Below, piece after piece: positions 1-7,861 of a stretch of DNA of 64,000 nucleotides. The stretch is from CAYUQT01 sp964446835 (GTDB lineage: Bacteria > Planctomycetota > Phycisphaerae > UBA1845 > JAFGLZ01). The notes under the pieces were generated by a model. The model did no database searches, was not told where the DNA came from, and was given only the letters and a program-made list of their open reading frames with translations. The stretch lies in assembly GCA_964446835.1 (NCBI GenBank), contig CAYUQT010000055.1:7357-71356 (forward strand), in the 5' to 3' direction. Position 1 is the first letter of the stretch, and each line of letters starts with the position of its first letter. The translations under genes were made by a program, and so were the position numbers.

Positions 1-910
1 CGAGCTCGAAGAACATGTCCTTGTAGGCCTCCCAGGTCCACATGTCGGTCGATCGGACGCCCTCTTTCTTGCTCGGAACGGGGTCGCGCCGCAGCGTAAC
101 GTGCCCGTCGTAGAACGCAAGAGAGGCCGATGAAACAATCGGATTCTCATCCGTGGTTCCGTATTTCGCGCGTACCTTCGGGTCGTGATACTGGCCCATC
201 TCATCGATGATGTCGAATACAGGATCGCAACACAGCCATGCGCCCGACGTTCCGTTGCCCCAGGCACCGGCACAGTGCCGGTCCCATTGTTCGTCAATCA
301 TCATGGGAAGGCCCGAAGGGGCATACACCGTGCTCGGTTTCAGAATCGGTCCGGCGGTGTCTCCCAGACCGAATCCGCCCCGGTTGATCACGCCCGGCTC
401 ACTGTTGGCGGCACGAAACTTCCGACCCCAGCAGGCCCGCGTGAAGTTGAACATGTTCTGGCGCTTCTCGGAACCACCAATGCGATCGAACTCCGGGCAC
501 TTGTAGAGAAGCTCGAACCGCGCGTAAGAGAACAGCATTCCCGATCTGGGCACGTTCGGATCTTCGGAGTAGTCGCCGCCGCTGTAGGAGATCGAGGTCA
601 TCGCCCTGACGGTCGGATAGGCGGCCAGCCACGTCTCGAGGTAGGGAATTTCGTTCGGGTGGGTTGGCTCTCTCTGCACGAGCGAGGTGAACGGCGGTGT
701 CTCGTTGTAGTCGTCGGCGTACATCAGCATGGATTTCGCTATCTGCCCGATACGCGATCCACAGAGCGTCGTTCGCGCCTGTGCCCTCGCCTTACCCAGA
801 GACGGCAACAAGATCGAGATCAACAGCGCAATGATCGCGACCACCACGAGGAGTTCAATCAGTGTGAACCCCCGAGGTCCTTTCCCCTTGCGGGTTGGAA
901 ACTTGACCAT
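1..910 (-). CDS. Pseudopilin-like secreted protein (partial, C-terminus off window)
   Basis: The reading frame opens at the ATG at 910 and stays open to base 1, so about 303 codons are visible and the stop lies outside the window. The N-terminus carries a prepilin signal of the type GFTLIELL followed by a hydrophobic helix, the substrate of a prepilin peptidase. This is the layout of type II secretion or type IV pilus pseudopilins. The visible C-terminal part contains AFYDGHVTLRRD, matching SLAYYDGHVNLRRD in the paralogue at 1225-2229, so the two genes are tandem duplicates. A strong Shine-Dalgarno (AGGAGGAAGT) precedes the ATG. Planctomycetes carry large families of such proteins, most of unknown role. 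Whether this one joins a pilus or is simply a surface protein cannot be told from the sequence. Confidence 0.85.
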   Translation of the reverse strand, partial: MVKFPTRKGKGPRGFTLIELLVVVAIIALLISILLPSLGKARAQARTTLCGSRIGQIAKSMLMYADDYNETPPFTSLVQREPTHPNEIPYLETWLAAYPTVRAMTSISYSGGDYSEDPNVPRSGMLFSYARFELLYKCPEFDRIGGSEKRQNMFNFTRACWGRKFRAANSEPGVINRGGFGLGDTAGPILKPSTVYAPSGLPMMIDEQWDRHCAGAWGNGTSGAWLCCDPVFDIIDEMGQYHDPKVRAKYGTTDENPIVSSASLAFYDGHVTLRRDPVPSKKEGVRSTDMWTWEAYKDMFFEL

Positions 911-965
911 AAGTTGACTTCCTCCTGTCATTAGAAAGAGAACGAGTGCTGTAAGAAACCGGGGA

Positions 966-994
966 ATTATAGGCCCCCGCGCGCGCGCCGCCAA
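966..994 (-). promoter_or_regulatory. Promoter of the first pseudopilin-like gene
   Basis: On the minus strand TTGGCG (994-989) and TATAAT (971-966) are 17 bp apart, close to the sigma-70 consensus. Transcription would start near 959 and give a leader of about 50 nt. The -10 element and the leader down to about 936 are nearly identical to those of the paralogue at 2229. Confidence 0.75.
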
Positions 995-1156
995 TTCCAA
1001 ATCCGGATTTCATCCTGCAATCCCCGTACACCTGTCGTCCACGTGTCCTCGAAAGAGTTCAGTGCAAAAGAAACCCATGAGGCGGGTCGCTATCCACTGC
1101 GGTGCTTAACAAGGAAAACACTTGCGGAGACAGAATGGCTTTCAGGGAGGTATCTA

Positions 1157-1204
1157 AACAAAAGAAAACGGCCGGCCACGATCTCCACGATCGTGACCGG
1201 CCGT
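1157..1204 (-). terminator. Rho-independent terminator after the second pseudopilin-like gene
   Basis: Bases 1168-1204 form a long hairpin, with ACGGCCGG and the following CACGATC pairing around a TCCAC-type loop and one mismatch. On the minus strand it is followed by TTTTCTTTTGTTT. It lies about 20 bp past the stop at 1225, so it ends that transcript before the next pseudopilin gene's promoter. Confidence 0.85.
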
Positions 1205-1224
1205 CAATTCCTCTTCGCCTACGA

Positions 1225-2229
1225 CTATATACCGGCGAGACCGTCCTGGCCTACGCCTAGTTGTGCGTACCCCAATTCAACCAGCATGTCCAAGAGGCCC
1301 AAGACGACGGTTATGTCGTCGTACTTCCGCTCGTCGGGTTCCCGACTGGGACCGGGATCGCGACGAAGGTTGACGTGCCCGTCGTAATAGGCGAGTGAAC
1401 CGGATTGTATTGGAGGGTTGTACGGCCCTGTGCCGAACTTGCCGGCGCTCTTGGCCCCATGATACTGCCCTAACTCGTCAATGATGTCGAATACAGGATC
1501 ACACACCAGCCAGGACTTTGTCTCCACGTTGCCTGCATTGCCCCAGGTCCCGGCAACGTGACGATCCCACCATTCGTCCTCGAACATGGGCAGTGACGAT
1601 GGCGCGTACACGGTGCTCGGTTTCAGAATCGGTCCCCCGAGGTCGCCCAGTTTCATCCCGTTCCAATCGATACGAGTGGTGGCTCCAATATCGTAACCGG
1701 GCCGGCGATACTTCCGGGCCCACACCGACCGCGTGTAGTTGAACACGCTCTGTTCCTTTCCGCCGATCCGATCGAACTCGGGGCATTTGTAGATGCCCTC
1801 AAAACGAGCATAGTCAAAAAGAGTCCCGGTTCGAGGCAGCGTGATGTTCGGATCGTTGATGGGATAACCAGTGCCTGCGTGTGAGGCAAGAATCACGGCG
1901 GCCATGTTCGACTGCGACCCCAGCCACGTCTCCATATGCGATGTCGGGGTGGCTGCAACACTCTCCCATGGATTACGGTCCGGTGCCTCCGAGGTCACGG
2001 GCGAGATGAAGGGCGGTGTTTCCGAGTAGTCGTCGGCATACATCAGCGATGCCTTAGCCATCTGCGCAATTCGGGAAGCACACAAGGATGTTCGGGCCTG
2101 TGCACGGGCGCTGCCCAGAGACGGCAGCAAGATCGAAATCAACAGCGCAATGATCGCCACGACCACCAACAACTCGATGAGGGTAAACCCTCTGAGCCTC
2201 TTCCCCTTACGGGTAGTAAAATGAATCAT
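1225..2229 (-). CDS. Pseudopilin-like secreted protein
   Basis: This 334-residue protein begins with a short basic segment and a class III prepilin signal: GFTLIELLVVVAIIALLI from about residue 14, with the +5 Glu. It would be cleaved after Gly by a prepilin peptidase and stay anchored by the N-terminal helix. The rest is a globular domain ending in a YYDGHVNLRRD motif of the type found in planctomycete H-X9-DG proteins. It is a paralogue of the partial gene at 1-910, with the same order of segments. The ATG at 2229 follows a GGAGGAAGCC Shine-Dalgarno. The family fold is well known. The role of this member (pilus subunit, secretion pseudopilin or surface protein) is not. Confidence 0.88.
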   Translation of the reverse strand: MIHFTTRKGKRLRGFTLIELLVVVAIIALLISILLPSLGSARAQARTSLCASRIAQMAKASLMYADDYSETPPFISPVTSEAPDRNPWESVAATPTSHMETWLGSQSNMAAVILASHAGTGYPINDPNITLPRTGTLFDYARFEGIYKCPEFDRIGGKEQSVFNYTRSVWARKYRRPGYDIGATTRIDWNGMKLGDLGGPILKPSTVYAPSSLPMFEDEWWDRHVAGTWGNAGNVETKSWLVCDPVFDIIDELGQYHGAKSAGKFGTGPYNPPIQSGSLAYYDGHVNLRRDPGPSREPDERKYDDITVVLGLLDMLVELGYAQLGVGQDGLAGI

Positions 2230-2288
2230 GGTCCGGCTTCCTCCAGTAAGTGAATGATACAGAACGAGTGCTATAAGAAACCCGGAGA

Positions 2289-2317
2289 ATTATAGGTCCT
2301 GCTCGAAATGCTGCCAA
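2289..2317 (-). promoter_or_regulatory. Promoter of the second pseudopilin-like gene
   Basis: On the minus strand TTGGCA (2317-2312) and TATAAT (2294-2289) are 17 bp apart. The leader at about 2260-2290 matches that of the upstream paralogue almost base for base. The rest of the gap up to 2583 shows no gene that I can support. Confidence 0.78.
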
Positions 2318-2583
2318 CCCATAAACAGGAATTCATATTTCTGTTAGTGTTTACTATATAAATCACCATCGCCTCGAGTCTGGAGCAGGGTATGCACGGC
2401 CGGAGCACAATTCCAGATATTTCTGAGCCCCGGCCTAACTCCATCGGGCCTGGGAGGGATGGTGGGCATCGCCGTCCCCTGCAGGACACCCTGGGCGATC
2501 CGTCCTGTACACGAAACCATCCATTCCTAACGGAACCGGCCACGCGGAAGTACCGATAACTCCCTTAGCTGGAGCCTGAAGGC

Positions 2584-3012
2584 GTGAATACTCTTCGGTT
2601 ATCGGACATTCCGTCGCCGGCCGCGGACGTCTCTGCCCGGCCATCGGTCCAGGCCTGGCGTGGTACCTCAGGCCTCCTCTGCCTGATGCTCTGCCCGGTG
2701 GCCCTCGTGGCGTTCGTCTCACTCAGGTACGGGATGAGTTCCTGGGTGGGTCTTCGCGCCGCCGGTGCCCTCTACGCCGTGTGCCTGATCCCCGGCTACC
2801 TCGTTCAGCGCCATCTCTTTGGCATTCGTTCCAGAACTCCCTTCGAGGGGCTGATCTCGGCCCTCTTGCTGGGTGCGATGCTAAGTCCGCCACTGTGGTA
2901 TCTCTCTGCCTGGGCAGGTCTCTCGGCAACCTTCTATGCGGTCGCGTTCGCGCTGGGGCTGATCGTTCCCTTGTGGCGGATCGTCGTCGTCAGCAACGGA
3001 CAGAGCGCGGAT
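2584..3012 (+). pseudogene. N-terminal fragment of a polytopic membrane protein
   Basis: From a GTG at 2584 about 140 residues read as a convincing membrane protein. Hydrophobic segments lie near residues 30-48, 58-73, 90-108 and 111-131, with polar loops such as RSRTPFEGL. After residue 140 or so the same open frame turns into Arg/Pro/Ser-rich sequence with no membrane segments, and it finally runs into the next gene's start. The likely explanation is a large membrane protein (perhaps a glycosyltransferase-type protein) truncated by a deletion. An intact short membrane protein with a junk tail cannot be excluded. Confidence 0.5.
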
Positions 3013-3144
3013 CTTCCTATCCCGCGACAGACACGACACCGCTCTCATGGCCTCTCTCGGAACGAACGTCCACCAGAGCGGTCTCCCGAATCCCACCCGC
3101 TCGCCATGAGCCGAGGCAGGGGAATGTGGGCGAGATCCCCGAAG

Positions 3145-3240
3145 GCTTCTGACGTGGTCGAGCATCACGAGCTGGGCGATATGGTTATTGATGTGGTAGC
3201 TCGCTGCCTCTCCGCCCGCTTCGGGATATACTTGTCTCAG
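3145..3240 (-). pseudogene. Short fragment related to the remnant at 3820-4123
   Basis: This stretch aligns by eye with about 3820-3905: both share GTCGAGC-TCACGA-CTG and similar following bases. On the minus strand both read as a peptide resembling HIxxYIAQLVMLDHVR (here) and HIRRYISQFVTLDYASR (there). I take them as two decayed copies of the C-terminal part of one gene family. I cannot name the family. Confidence 0.35.
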
Positions 3241-3346
3241 TGGCTCGTGAGATCGAAGCGTCGTTCACCACCGCACGAACGCGGCGGATACGGGACAACC
3301 TCTCCTATCGGCCAGCAGGGTCCGGTTGTGTGGAAGGACTTCACAG

Positions 3347-3805
3347 ATGAACAGGCCTGCGCTCCTGAGCGTGTCCTTCGCAATCCTTGCTGCCTTGAGC
3401 ACCTGCTGTAACAACATGGGCGTCTGGCCCGCCGACGCGACGCTGCCCGCGCCCCTTTCTCATTCGATGAAGGGATACGAATTGTATTCCTGGAAAGTGA
3501 GCGAGCAGTGGCACTTCACGTTGATCGTCGGAACCAACCGCATCAAGACGTTCGATGAGATTGTCTCACCGAACGACGTGGTGTCGGAGGGGCGCGTGGT
3601 GAAGATCTCGGCCGAGGGTGTTGACGCCATCAAGGCGGCTCTGGGTCGGCTTGCTAAGGGCGAGGAGATCTTCTGGGATGGACGCTGCCTGGATCAGCCT
3701 CAGACGGGAGCCGGTGCCCTGGCATTCCCACCGGATAAGATCATCTCTGACGTTCGGGGACGCTGCGAGGAATTGGGCCTGAGCCTGCACGTGAACAGAC
3801 CCTGA
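3347..3805 (+). CDS. Small putative lipoprotein of unknown function
   Basis: The 152-residue product starts at the ATG at 3347, about 10 nt after a GGAAGGA Shine-Dalgarno. A GUG-type upstream extension of the frame is less likely. Residues 1-20 form a signal peptide ending in LSTCC, a possible lipobox, so the protein is probably anchored in a membrane through lipid. The body is soluble (GYELYSWKVSEQWHFTLIVGTNR, then a KTFDEI segment), a pattern seen in small secreted domains that react to a string or number input. I do not recognise a named family. It sits between decayed genes but its frame, start and signal peptide look intact. Confidence 0.65.
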   Translation: MNRPALLSVSFAILAALSTCCNNMGVWPADATLPAPLSHSMKGYELYSWKVSEQWHFTLIVGTNRIKTFDEIVSPNDVVSEGRVVKISAEGVDAIKAALGRLAKGEEIFWDGRCLDQPQTGAGALAFPPDKIISDVRGRCEELGLSLHVNRP

Positions 3806-3819
3806 GGACTCCAGCCTGC

Positions 3820-4123
3820 TGGCGTAGTCGAGCGTCACGAACTGAGAGATGTATCTTCTAATGTGTCGGCGAAATTGCCTCCCAAGTTCCTGGTGGAATA
3901 CTGCTGGGATGGATTGCTCGGTTCGAAAAACGGGATCGACGATGGCCTGCACCACGCCGAGATGCTCAAGGTTGTTGAGGGATTGCATGGCCGACGGGTT
4001 GTGCAGGCCTTCAGGCTGCTGAACCTGACGCCCCGTCATCGCCGTCGGTGCCCGCCAGAGCGCCCTGACGACAGCGGTCTGACCCGGCGTCTGAAACAGC
4101 CATTCAAGATCGATACCGAACAT
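3820..4123 (-). pseudogene. Remnant of a winged-helix protein (C-terminus degraded)
   Basis: From an ATG at 4123 with a GGGG-type ribosome site, the minus strand encodes FGIDLEWLFQTPGQTAVVRALW, then ALWRAPTAMTGRQV and SAMQSLNNLEHLGVV. This is a good winged helix-turn-helix of the kind found in front of nucleotidyltransferase-like or regulator domains. Within about 60 residues the similarity to an ordered protein fades. The continuation (FRRHIRRYISQFVTLDYASR) matches the fragment at 3145-3240. The open frame then runs antisense through the gene at 3347-3805, where it is not credible as coding. I read it as a gene with an internal deletion. The assignment of the missing domain is open. Confidence 0.45.
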
Positions 4124-4489
4124 GGCAGACCCCTTGCCTAAATGATTAGGCACAACATGGGTTTGCTTAGGCATACGCCAATACAAAGGGGGTGGAAGTT
4201 TCCGGGTCGCTCATATCAGGTGATAGTGCGGGCGGTTGATCTTGTGCCACTGCCCCATCAACCACACGTGGAATGGGCACGCACATGCCGGTGTGCCAAA
4301 TCCTGAACCGCAGGATAGCATGTTCCGACATCAGCTCCGGCGATACCGGCTCAGTTGGCCGTGTTCTGACGCGCATGCAAGGAGACTCGAAGATGACGCA
4401 GTGCATATCGAGGCTTTCCATGCCGGCGGCACGGGTACGGATGGTTCTCCGGGCCGTCGCCTTCTCTGACCCGCTCAGAGCCAGAACGG

Positions 4490-4691
4490 CTACCCCAGCT
4501 TCCCCCTCAACGCCGAATACCGACGCCTGGCGTCGGTTCGCTTGACGGCAATGGTGACCGCTTTGGGTGTGCTCACCAACACCACCAGCCGTTTGCCACG
4601 GATGATGCCCGTGTACAACAGGTTCCGCTGGAGCATCATGTAGTGCTGCGTGTGGGCAGGGATGACGACAGCGGGAAACTCGCTGCCCGTT
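4490..4691 (-). pseudogene. C-terminal fragment of a RecD2-like helicase
   Basis: The minus strand reads TGSEFPAVVIPAHTQHYMML, then QRNLLYTGIIRGKRLVVLV, then a basic tail and a stop at 4490. This matches the last SF1 helicase motifs of RecD2/exodeoxyribonuclease V alpha-type helicases: the GSEFPAVVIP motif and the LLYTGxxRGKRLVVLV motif. A TAA directly before the fragment (4692-4694) and the absence of any helicase sequence upstream show that only the last 66 or so codons are left. The intact family members are over 700 residues long. Together with the neighbouring integrase and winged-helix remnants it marks a decayed accessory region. Confidence 0.75.
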
Positions 4692-4912
4692 TACATCCAA
4701 ACCCCTAAGTTCTAAGATCTACTTAACCTCATAGAAGCGTTTGGCGGACAAGGGTACCAGGCTGCGGGTTTGGTTCGGTGTTGTCTGCACTTCCCTGTCT
4801 CTTCAAGCCCGTCCTGGCACACCTTTTCAAGTCGAGCTGCGGTCAGCGAACCAAGGGGGCAAGCAGCAGCTCGTCAGTTCAGCAGTCATCGTCGGGCAAG
4901 GGAGGCGATCCA

Positions 4913-5398
4913 ATGAAGCGATGGGCGGGTGTTGTTGCGGTAGGCTTGGCGGGACTTGCTTCGGTGGGCAGCGTCATGAATGCCAACGGAGAGAGTGTGT
5001 CAGTTCAAGGGAACGAGCCCAGTTGGCAAGATCTGGTTTTCTTCGGCGACGACACAAAGTCGCCTGGCGCCAAGGTTGGAGGTGTTGAGGCAGAGACCAA
5101 ATACCATCTGGCCGTGGAAGGTGGATACGGCTCAGGGGACTACGCTATCGGTGCGCAGGTGGAGATCGGCGCAGATGCTATGTCAGCGTACGAGTTCTGG
5201 CAGTGGGGAGGTGACACGCAATACCTGAAGGACCCAAATGCAGCAACTACCACCCTTATCATGCCCTGCAAGAACGTCACCGTGTATGCGAGGTGGGAAT
5301 CAACGAGTGACCCCTGCTGCGCCGCAGCTCTTCCCCAAACGGCACTCTTGATGGGGATCGGGTGGTACGGCCTGACTCGATCAAGACGGAGGCAGTAA
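4913..5398 (+). CDS. Secreted protein with one InlB-type bacterial repeat and a C-terminal anchor-like segment
   Basis: The 161-residue product starts at 4913 (GGGAGG ribosome site eight bases before). Residues 1-24 are a signal peptide. Around residues 63-128 lies one divergent InlB B-repeat: YHLAVEGGYGSGDY, later FWQWGGDTQYLKDPNAATTT, then MPCKNVTVYARW. This beta-grasp repeat usually occurs in many copies in surface proteins. The tail ends in a proline, a short hydrophobic stretch (TALLMGIGWYGL) and TRSRRRQ. It resembles a reduced PEP-CTERM-like sorting signal, but the canonical PEP is absent. A single repeat with a tail suggests either a minimal surface protein or a deletion product of a larger one. 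Confidence 0.65.
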   Translation: MKRWAGVVAVGLAGLASVGSVMNANGESVSVQGNEPSWQDLVFFGDDTKSPGAKVGGVEAETKYHLAVEGGYGSGDYAIGAQVEIGADAMSAYEFWQWGGDTQYLKDPNAATTTLIMPCKNVTVYARWESTSDPCCAAALPQTALLMGIGWYGLTRSRRRQ

Positions 5399-5662
5399 CC
5401 AACGGAACTCCAGACGAGTTGCGACCCTTCGATGCGGGACGGATGGACGCCTGCGCCGTCTCCACACATGTCAAATCACCGACGCATGATGATGAACGGT
5501 GCGTCGAGCCGATGGGGTAGCGAGTGCAGGGCGGGTGGGGGACGGCGGCGGGAAGGTGCGGGTGGTGTAGACACGAATAGCAAATCCAGCAAATCGTGCT
5601 CTAACGTTCACGCCGATGCCAGGAACGTCGGTGTCGGCCTCGTCGGGACTTCGGTGGGATAG

Positions 5663-6061
5663 TCATCCCGGACCGAAGTAATACGCCTCCACCTTCTTAC
5701 AGGCGTCCGCAACGTATCGTGGGTTGCGCTTCAAGTACCGATCTCTCATTCCTGTCTTGTGACCAGGCAACACGTCAGCTTGTAAGGGGTCTGCTCCACC
5801 TTCAACGGCGGCGGTCTGGCTTCCATCTCGAAAATCTTCAGGCTCAACGCTCGTTCTAGACAGCTCAAGAGCCTCGGCCTTGTCGCTGCCAAAACGCACA
5901 TCCGAATCGAACGTTGCGTAGCAGTACTTTCTGTGTTTGTGCCAGGATAACCCGTAGACGTCGAGGCCGCTGTCCTTCGGCAGATCACCACCGTATTCCT
6001 TGACGAACTTGGGCGGACGGCCACGATTCTTCTTGAGCGGAGTCTGGATGCTACCTCTCTC
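5663..6061 (-). pseudogene. Tyrosine integrase remnant with in-frame internal deletion
   Basis: The minus strand keeps the two ends of a phage-type integrase in one open frame. The N-terminal arm reads KKNRGRPPKFVKEYGG and YGLSWHKHRKYCYATF, the pattern of the DNA-binding arm of planctomycete integrases. The C-terminal end reads LPGHKTGMRDRYLKRNPRYV and ACKKVEAYYFGPG, the last catalytic-domain helix region with H-x-T and the terminal Tyr-containing segment. The central catalytic domain, with the Arg and HxxR motifs, is missing, so about 130 codons remain of the usual 350-400. No start codon is visible before the N-terminal arm. It abuts the tmRNA terminator, consistent with former integration at ssrA. 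Confidence 0.7.
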
Positions 6062-6113
6062 GCTAGCGGTTACTGCCAGGAGAATCCAGCATGAACAAAA
6101 GTGAAATGAAAGT

Positions 6114-6141
6114 GGGAAGGACGCTCAAGGGCGTCCTTCCC
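6114..6141 (-). terminator. Terminator of the tmRNA gene
   Basis: GGGAAGGACGC (6114-6124) and GCGTCCTTCCC (6131-6141) form a perfect 11-bp stem with a six-base loop. It starts two bases past the tmRNA 3' end on the minus strand and is followed by ACTTTCATTTC. Confidence 0.85.
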
Positions 6142-6143
6142 AT

Positions 6144-6498
6144 TGGAGGCGGGGGGAATCGAACCCCCGTCCCGATGCATTTCAGGCAGGATCACTACGT
6201 GCGTAGTCGATCATTTGACTGTCGGAGTCCACCACGCCGGTCGACAAGCTTGATGAACCCCCAGCCGGGCGAAGTCTCGTCGGCAACCGGCCCGACAGCG
6301 GCCACCGACCAGCCTGCTAAGTGACGCCCGACGACACCAGCAGGCGTCATGCGTCGGACGGGTGGCCTATTTAGGCCGCCATGCGCAACTCTGTAGAGTC
6401 GGCATCTAAGATTTTGCCAGGTGTTTTACCAGGCCTCCTGACAACCTGGGCACGCGACCGTTGCCCTCAACCTGCCCGGTCGAACCCAATTCGCCCCC
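6144..6498 (-). ncRNA. ssrA: Transfer-messenger RNA (tmRNA)
   Basis: tmRNA rescues ribosomes stalled on mRNAs lacking a stop codon, together with SmpB, and tags the unfinished protein for proteolysis. The 5' end GGGGGCG pairs with the 3' end CGCCTCC plus discriminator A. The pair at position 3 is G-U, the alanine identity element. The T arm (GGGGGTTCGATTCCCCC) lies just inside the 3' end, and a GGGTTCGACCGGG segment follows the 5' acceptor strand. The CCA is not encoded. The tag frame ends at the TAA at 6373-6371. Reading back gives GKILDADSTELRMAA with GGC at 6418 as likely resume codon, longer than the usual 10-11 residues but ending in a protease-recognition-like AA. smpB lies just upstream. 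Confidence 0.92.
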
Positions 6499-6630
6499 TT
6501 ATGAATGAGATACCACACCACAACTCTTAGAAATAACAAACAACATCACGGCTACAAAACGACACAAAGGCCCAAAACAATAGCCTATTCCATCCGCTGG
6601 CTCGACCAGCGGCCTTCAGACATCGCATAC

Positions 6631-7095
6631 TTATCGGCCCATCGCCCGGGCCATGTCGCGCTGGTGCTCGCGGCGCTTGATGTCCTCTCGCTTGTCTCCG
6701 TGGGTCTTGCCCTTGACCAGCGCCAGCTCAACTTTCGCTAGCCCGCGCTTATTAAAGTAGATCGTCAGAGGCACCAGCGTAAAGCCCCGCTGGGTAACCT
6801 TGGTCACAAGCTTGCGAATCTCGCTGCGGTGCAACAGCAGCTTCCGAGGGCGAAGCGGCTCATGGTTGTTGAGGTTGCCCTGCGCATAAGGGTTTATGTG
6901 ACAACCATATAAGAACATCTCGCCCCGGTCGATTCGGGCGAAGGCCTCGTCCAGAGAGGCGTGGCCACCCCGGAGACTCTTGACCTCCGTCCCCTGAAGC
7001 GATATACCTACCTCCATCCGCTCAAGGATGTGGTAGTTGTAGCGGGCCTTGGTATTGGTTATCCGCTTTGACTCTTTGTGTGTTGCAGGGGCCAT
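6631..7095 (-). CDS. smpB: SsrA-binding protein SmpB
   Basis: SmpB binds the tRNA-like domain of tmRNA and brings it to stalled ribosomes. The 154-residue length is normal. Diagnostic blocks are NTKARYNYHILERMEVGI, GTEVKSLRGGHASLDEAFA, INPYAQGNLNNHEPLRPRKL and the GFTLVPLTIYFNKRGLAKVE core. The basic C-terminal tail (KREDIKRREHQRDMARAMGR) enters the mRNA channel in known structures. The gene is co-oriented with ssrA, 132 bp upstream of it, so partner RNA and protein are encoded side by side. It is divergent from the sigma-factor gene at 7171. Confidence 0.95.
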   Translation of the reverse strand: MAPATHKESKRITNTKARYNYHILERMEVGISLQGTEVKSLRGGHASLDEAFARIDRGEMFLYGCHINPYAQGNLNNHEPLRPRKLLLHRSEIRKLVTKVTQRGFTLVPLTIYFNKRGLAKVELALVKGKTHGDKREDIKRREHQRDMARAMGR

Positions 7096-7170
7096 GGCGT
7101 AAGTTATTCTATCACGGATCTAAAAGTATGCAACTCCGTGTGCTGCCGACAATATAATGGGGTGGCATTT

Positions 7171-7806
7171 ATGATATCGGCGAGCAACAGCCAACCTAAA
7201 CAGGTCGGGCTTTCCAAGCGGAAAGAGCGCCGGCTGGTTGACGGTGCCCGAAGAGGGTGCGAAGTTTCCGCGCGCCAACTCATCGATGCCCATAAGGACC
7301 GTCTGTTCGCATTCGTATGGCGTATTCTCAGGGACCATCACGACGCCGAAGAGATATGTCAAGAGTCGTTCCTCAGGGCGTTTGCGTCTCTGGATACGTT
7401 CAGTCAGGAGTATCGGTTCAGCACATGGCTCTTCACTATTGCCTATCGTCTGTGCCTGAACATGATGCGCCGCAAGCCGCCGCTGTCGGGAGATGTCGAG
7501 TTCGGAACCTTTTCATCGTCCGAACGAAGTGCCGACGAAGTGGTGGCCAACAGCGAGGAGGCCGGGAGGTTGAAGGACGCGGTCTGGTCCGCAGTCGACA
7601 ACCTGTCGGTTCACCAGCGAGCGACGGTTCTACTGTTCTATCGCGAAGGACTCGGATGCGAGGAGATCGGCCAGATTTTGGAGATGCCGGTCGCGACCGT
7701 CAAAAGTCATCTGCACCGGGCCCGGATGCGATTGCGTGAGGTGCTCACCCCGCAGCTTTCGGCCGATTGGACGGCGCTTCGCTTCTTCGGGGAGGCGGCG
7801 GGATGA
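7171..7806 (+). CDS. ECF-family RNA polymerase sigma factor
   Basis: The 211-residue protein has only the sigma2 and sigma4 domains of extracytoplasmic-function sigma factors. Region 2 (LIDAHKDRLFAFVWRILRDH through YRFSTWLFTIAYRLCLNMMR) binds the -10 element. Region 4 (QRATVLLFYREGLGCEEIGQ, then VATVKSHLHRARMRLREVL) binds the -35 element. The ATG at 7171 is preferred over upstream starts because homology begins soon after it and GGGGTGG precedes it. The next gene, 55 bp downstream, encodes a zinc-finger anti-sigma factor, so its activity is probably controlled by that membrane partner. A TATAAT at 7153-7158 is too close to the start to be its obvious promoter. Confidence 0.92.
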   Translation: MISASNSQPKQVGLSKRKERRLVDGARRGCEVSARQLIDAHKDRLFAFVWRILRDHHDAEEICQESFLRAFASLDTFSQEYRFSTWLFTIAYRLCLNMMRRKPPLSGDVEFGTFSSSERSADEVVANSEEAGRLKDAVWSAVDNLSVHQRATVLLFYREGLGCEEIGQILEMPVATVKSHLHRARMRLREVLTPQLSADWTALRFFGEAAG

Positions 7807-7861
7807 GACGAGGTGTGATTCAATGATCCACGTCGCGTAAAGCGCCAGAGGCAGACACGTC

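Noticed and set aside
5683..5692. Possible second copy of the tmRNA 3' end (TGGAGGCG-type match) as an attachment repeat
   Set aside because: Only eight bases match and in a coding remnant; far too short for an attachment site. No longer copy was found between 2.3 and 6.1 kb.
7153..7158. TATAAT as the promoter of the sigma-factor gene
   Set aside because: It would start transcription within a few bases of the ATG at 7171, and there is no matching -35 element.
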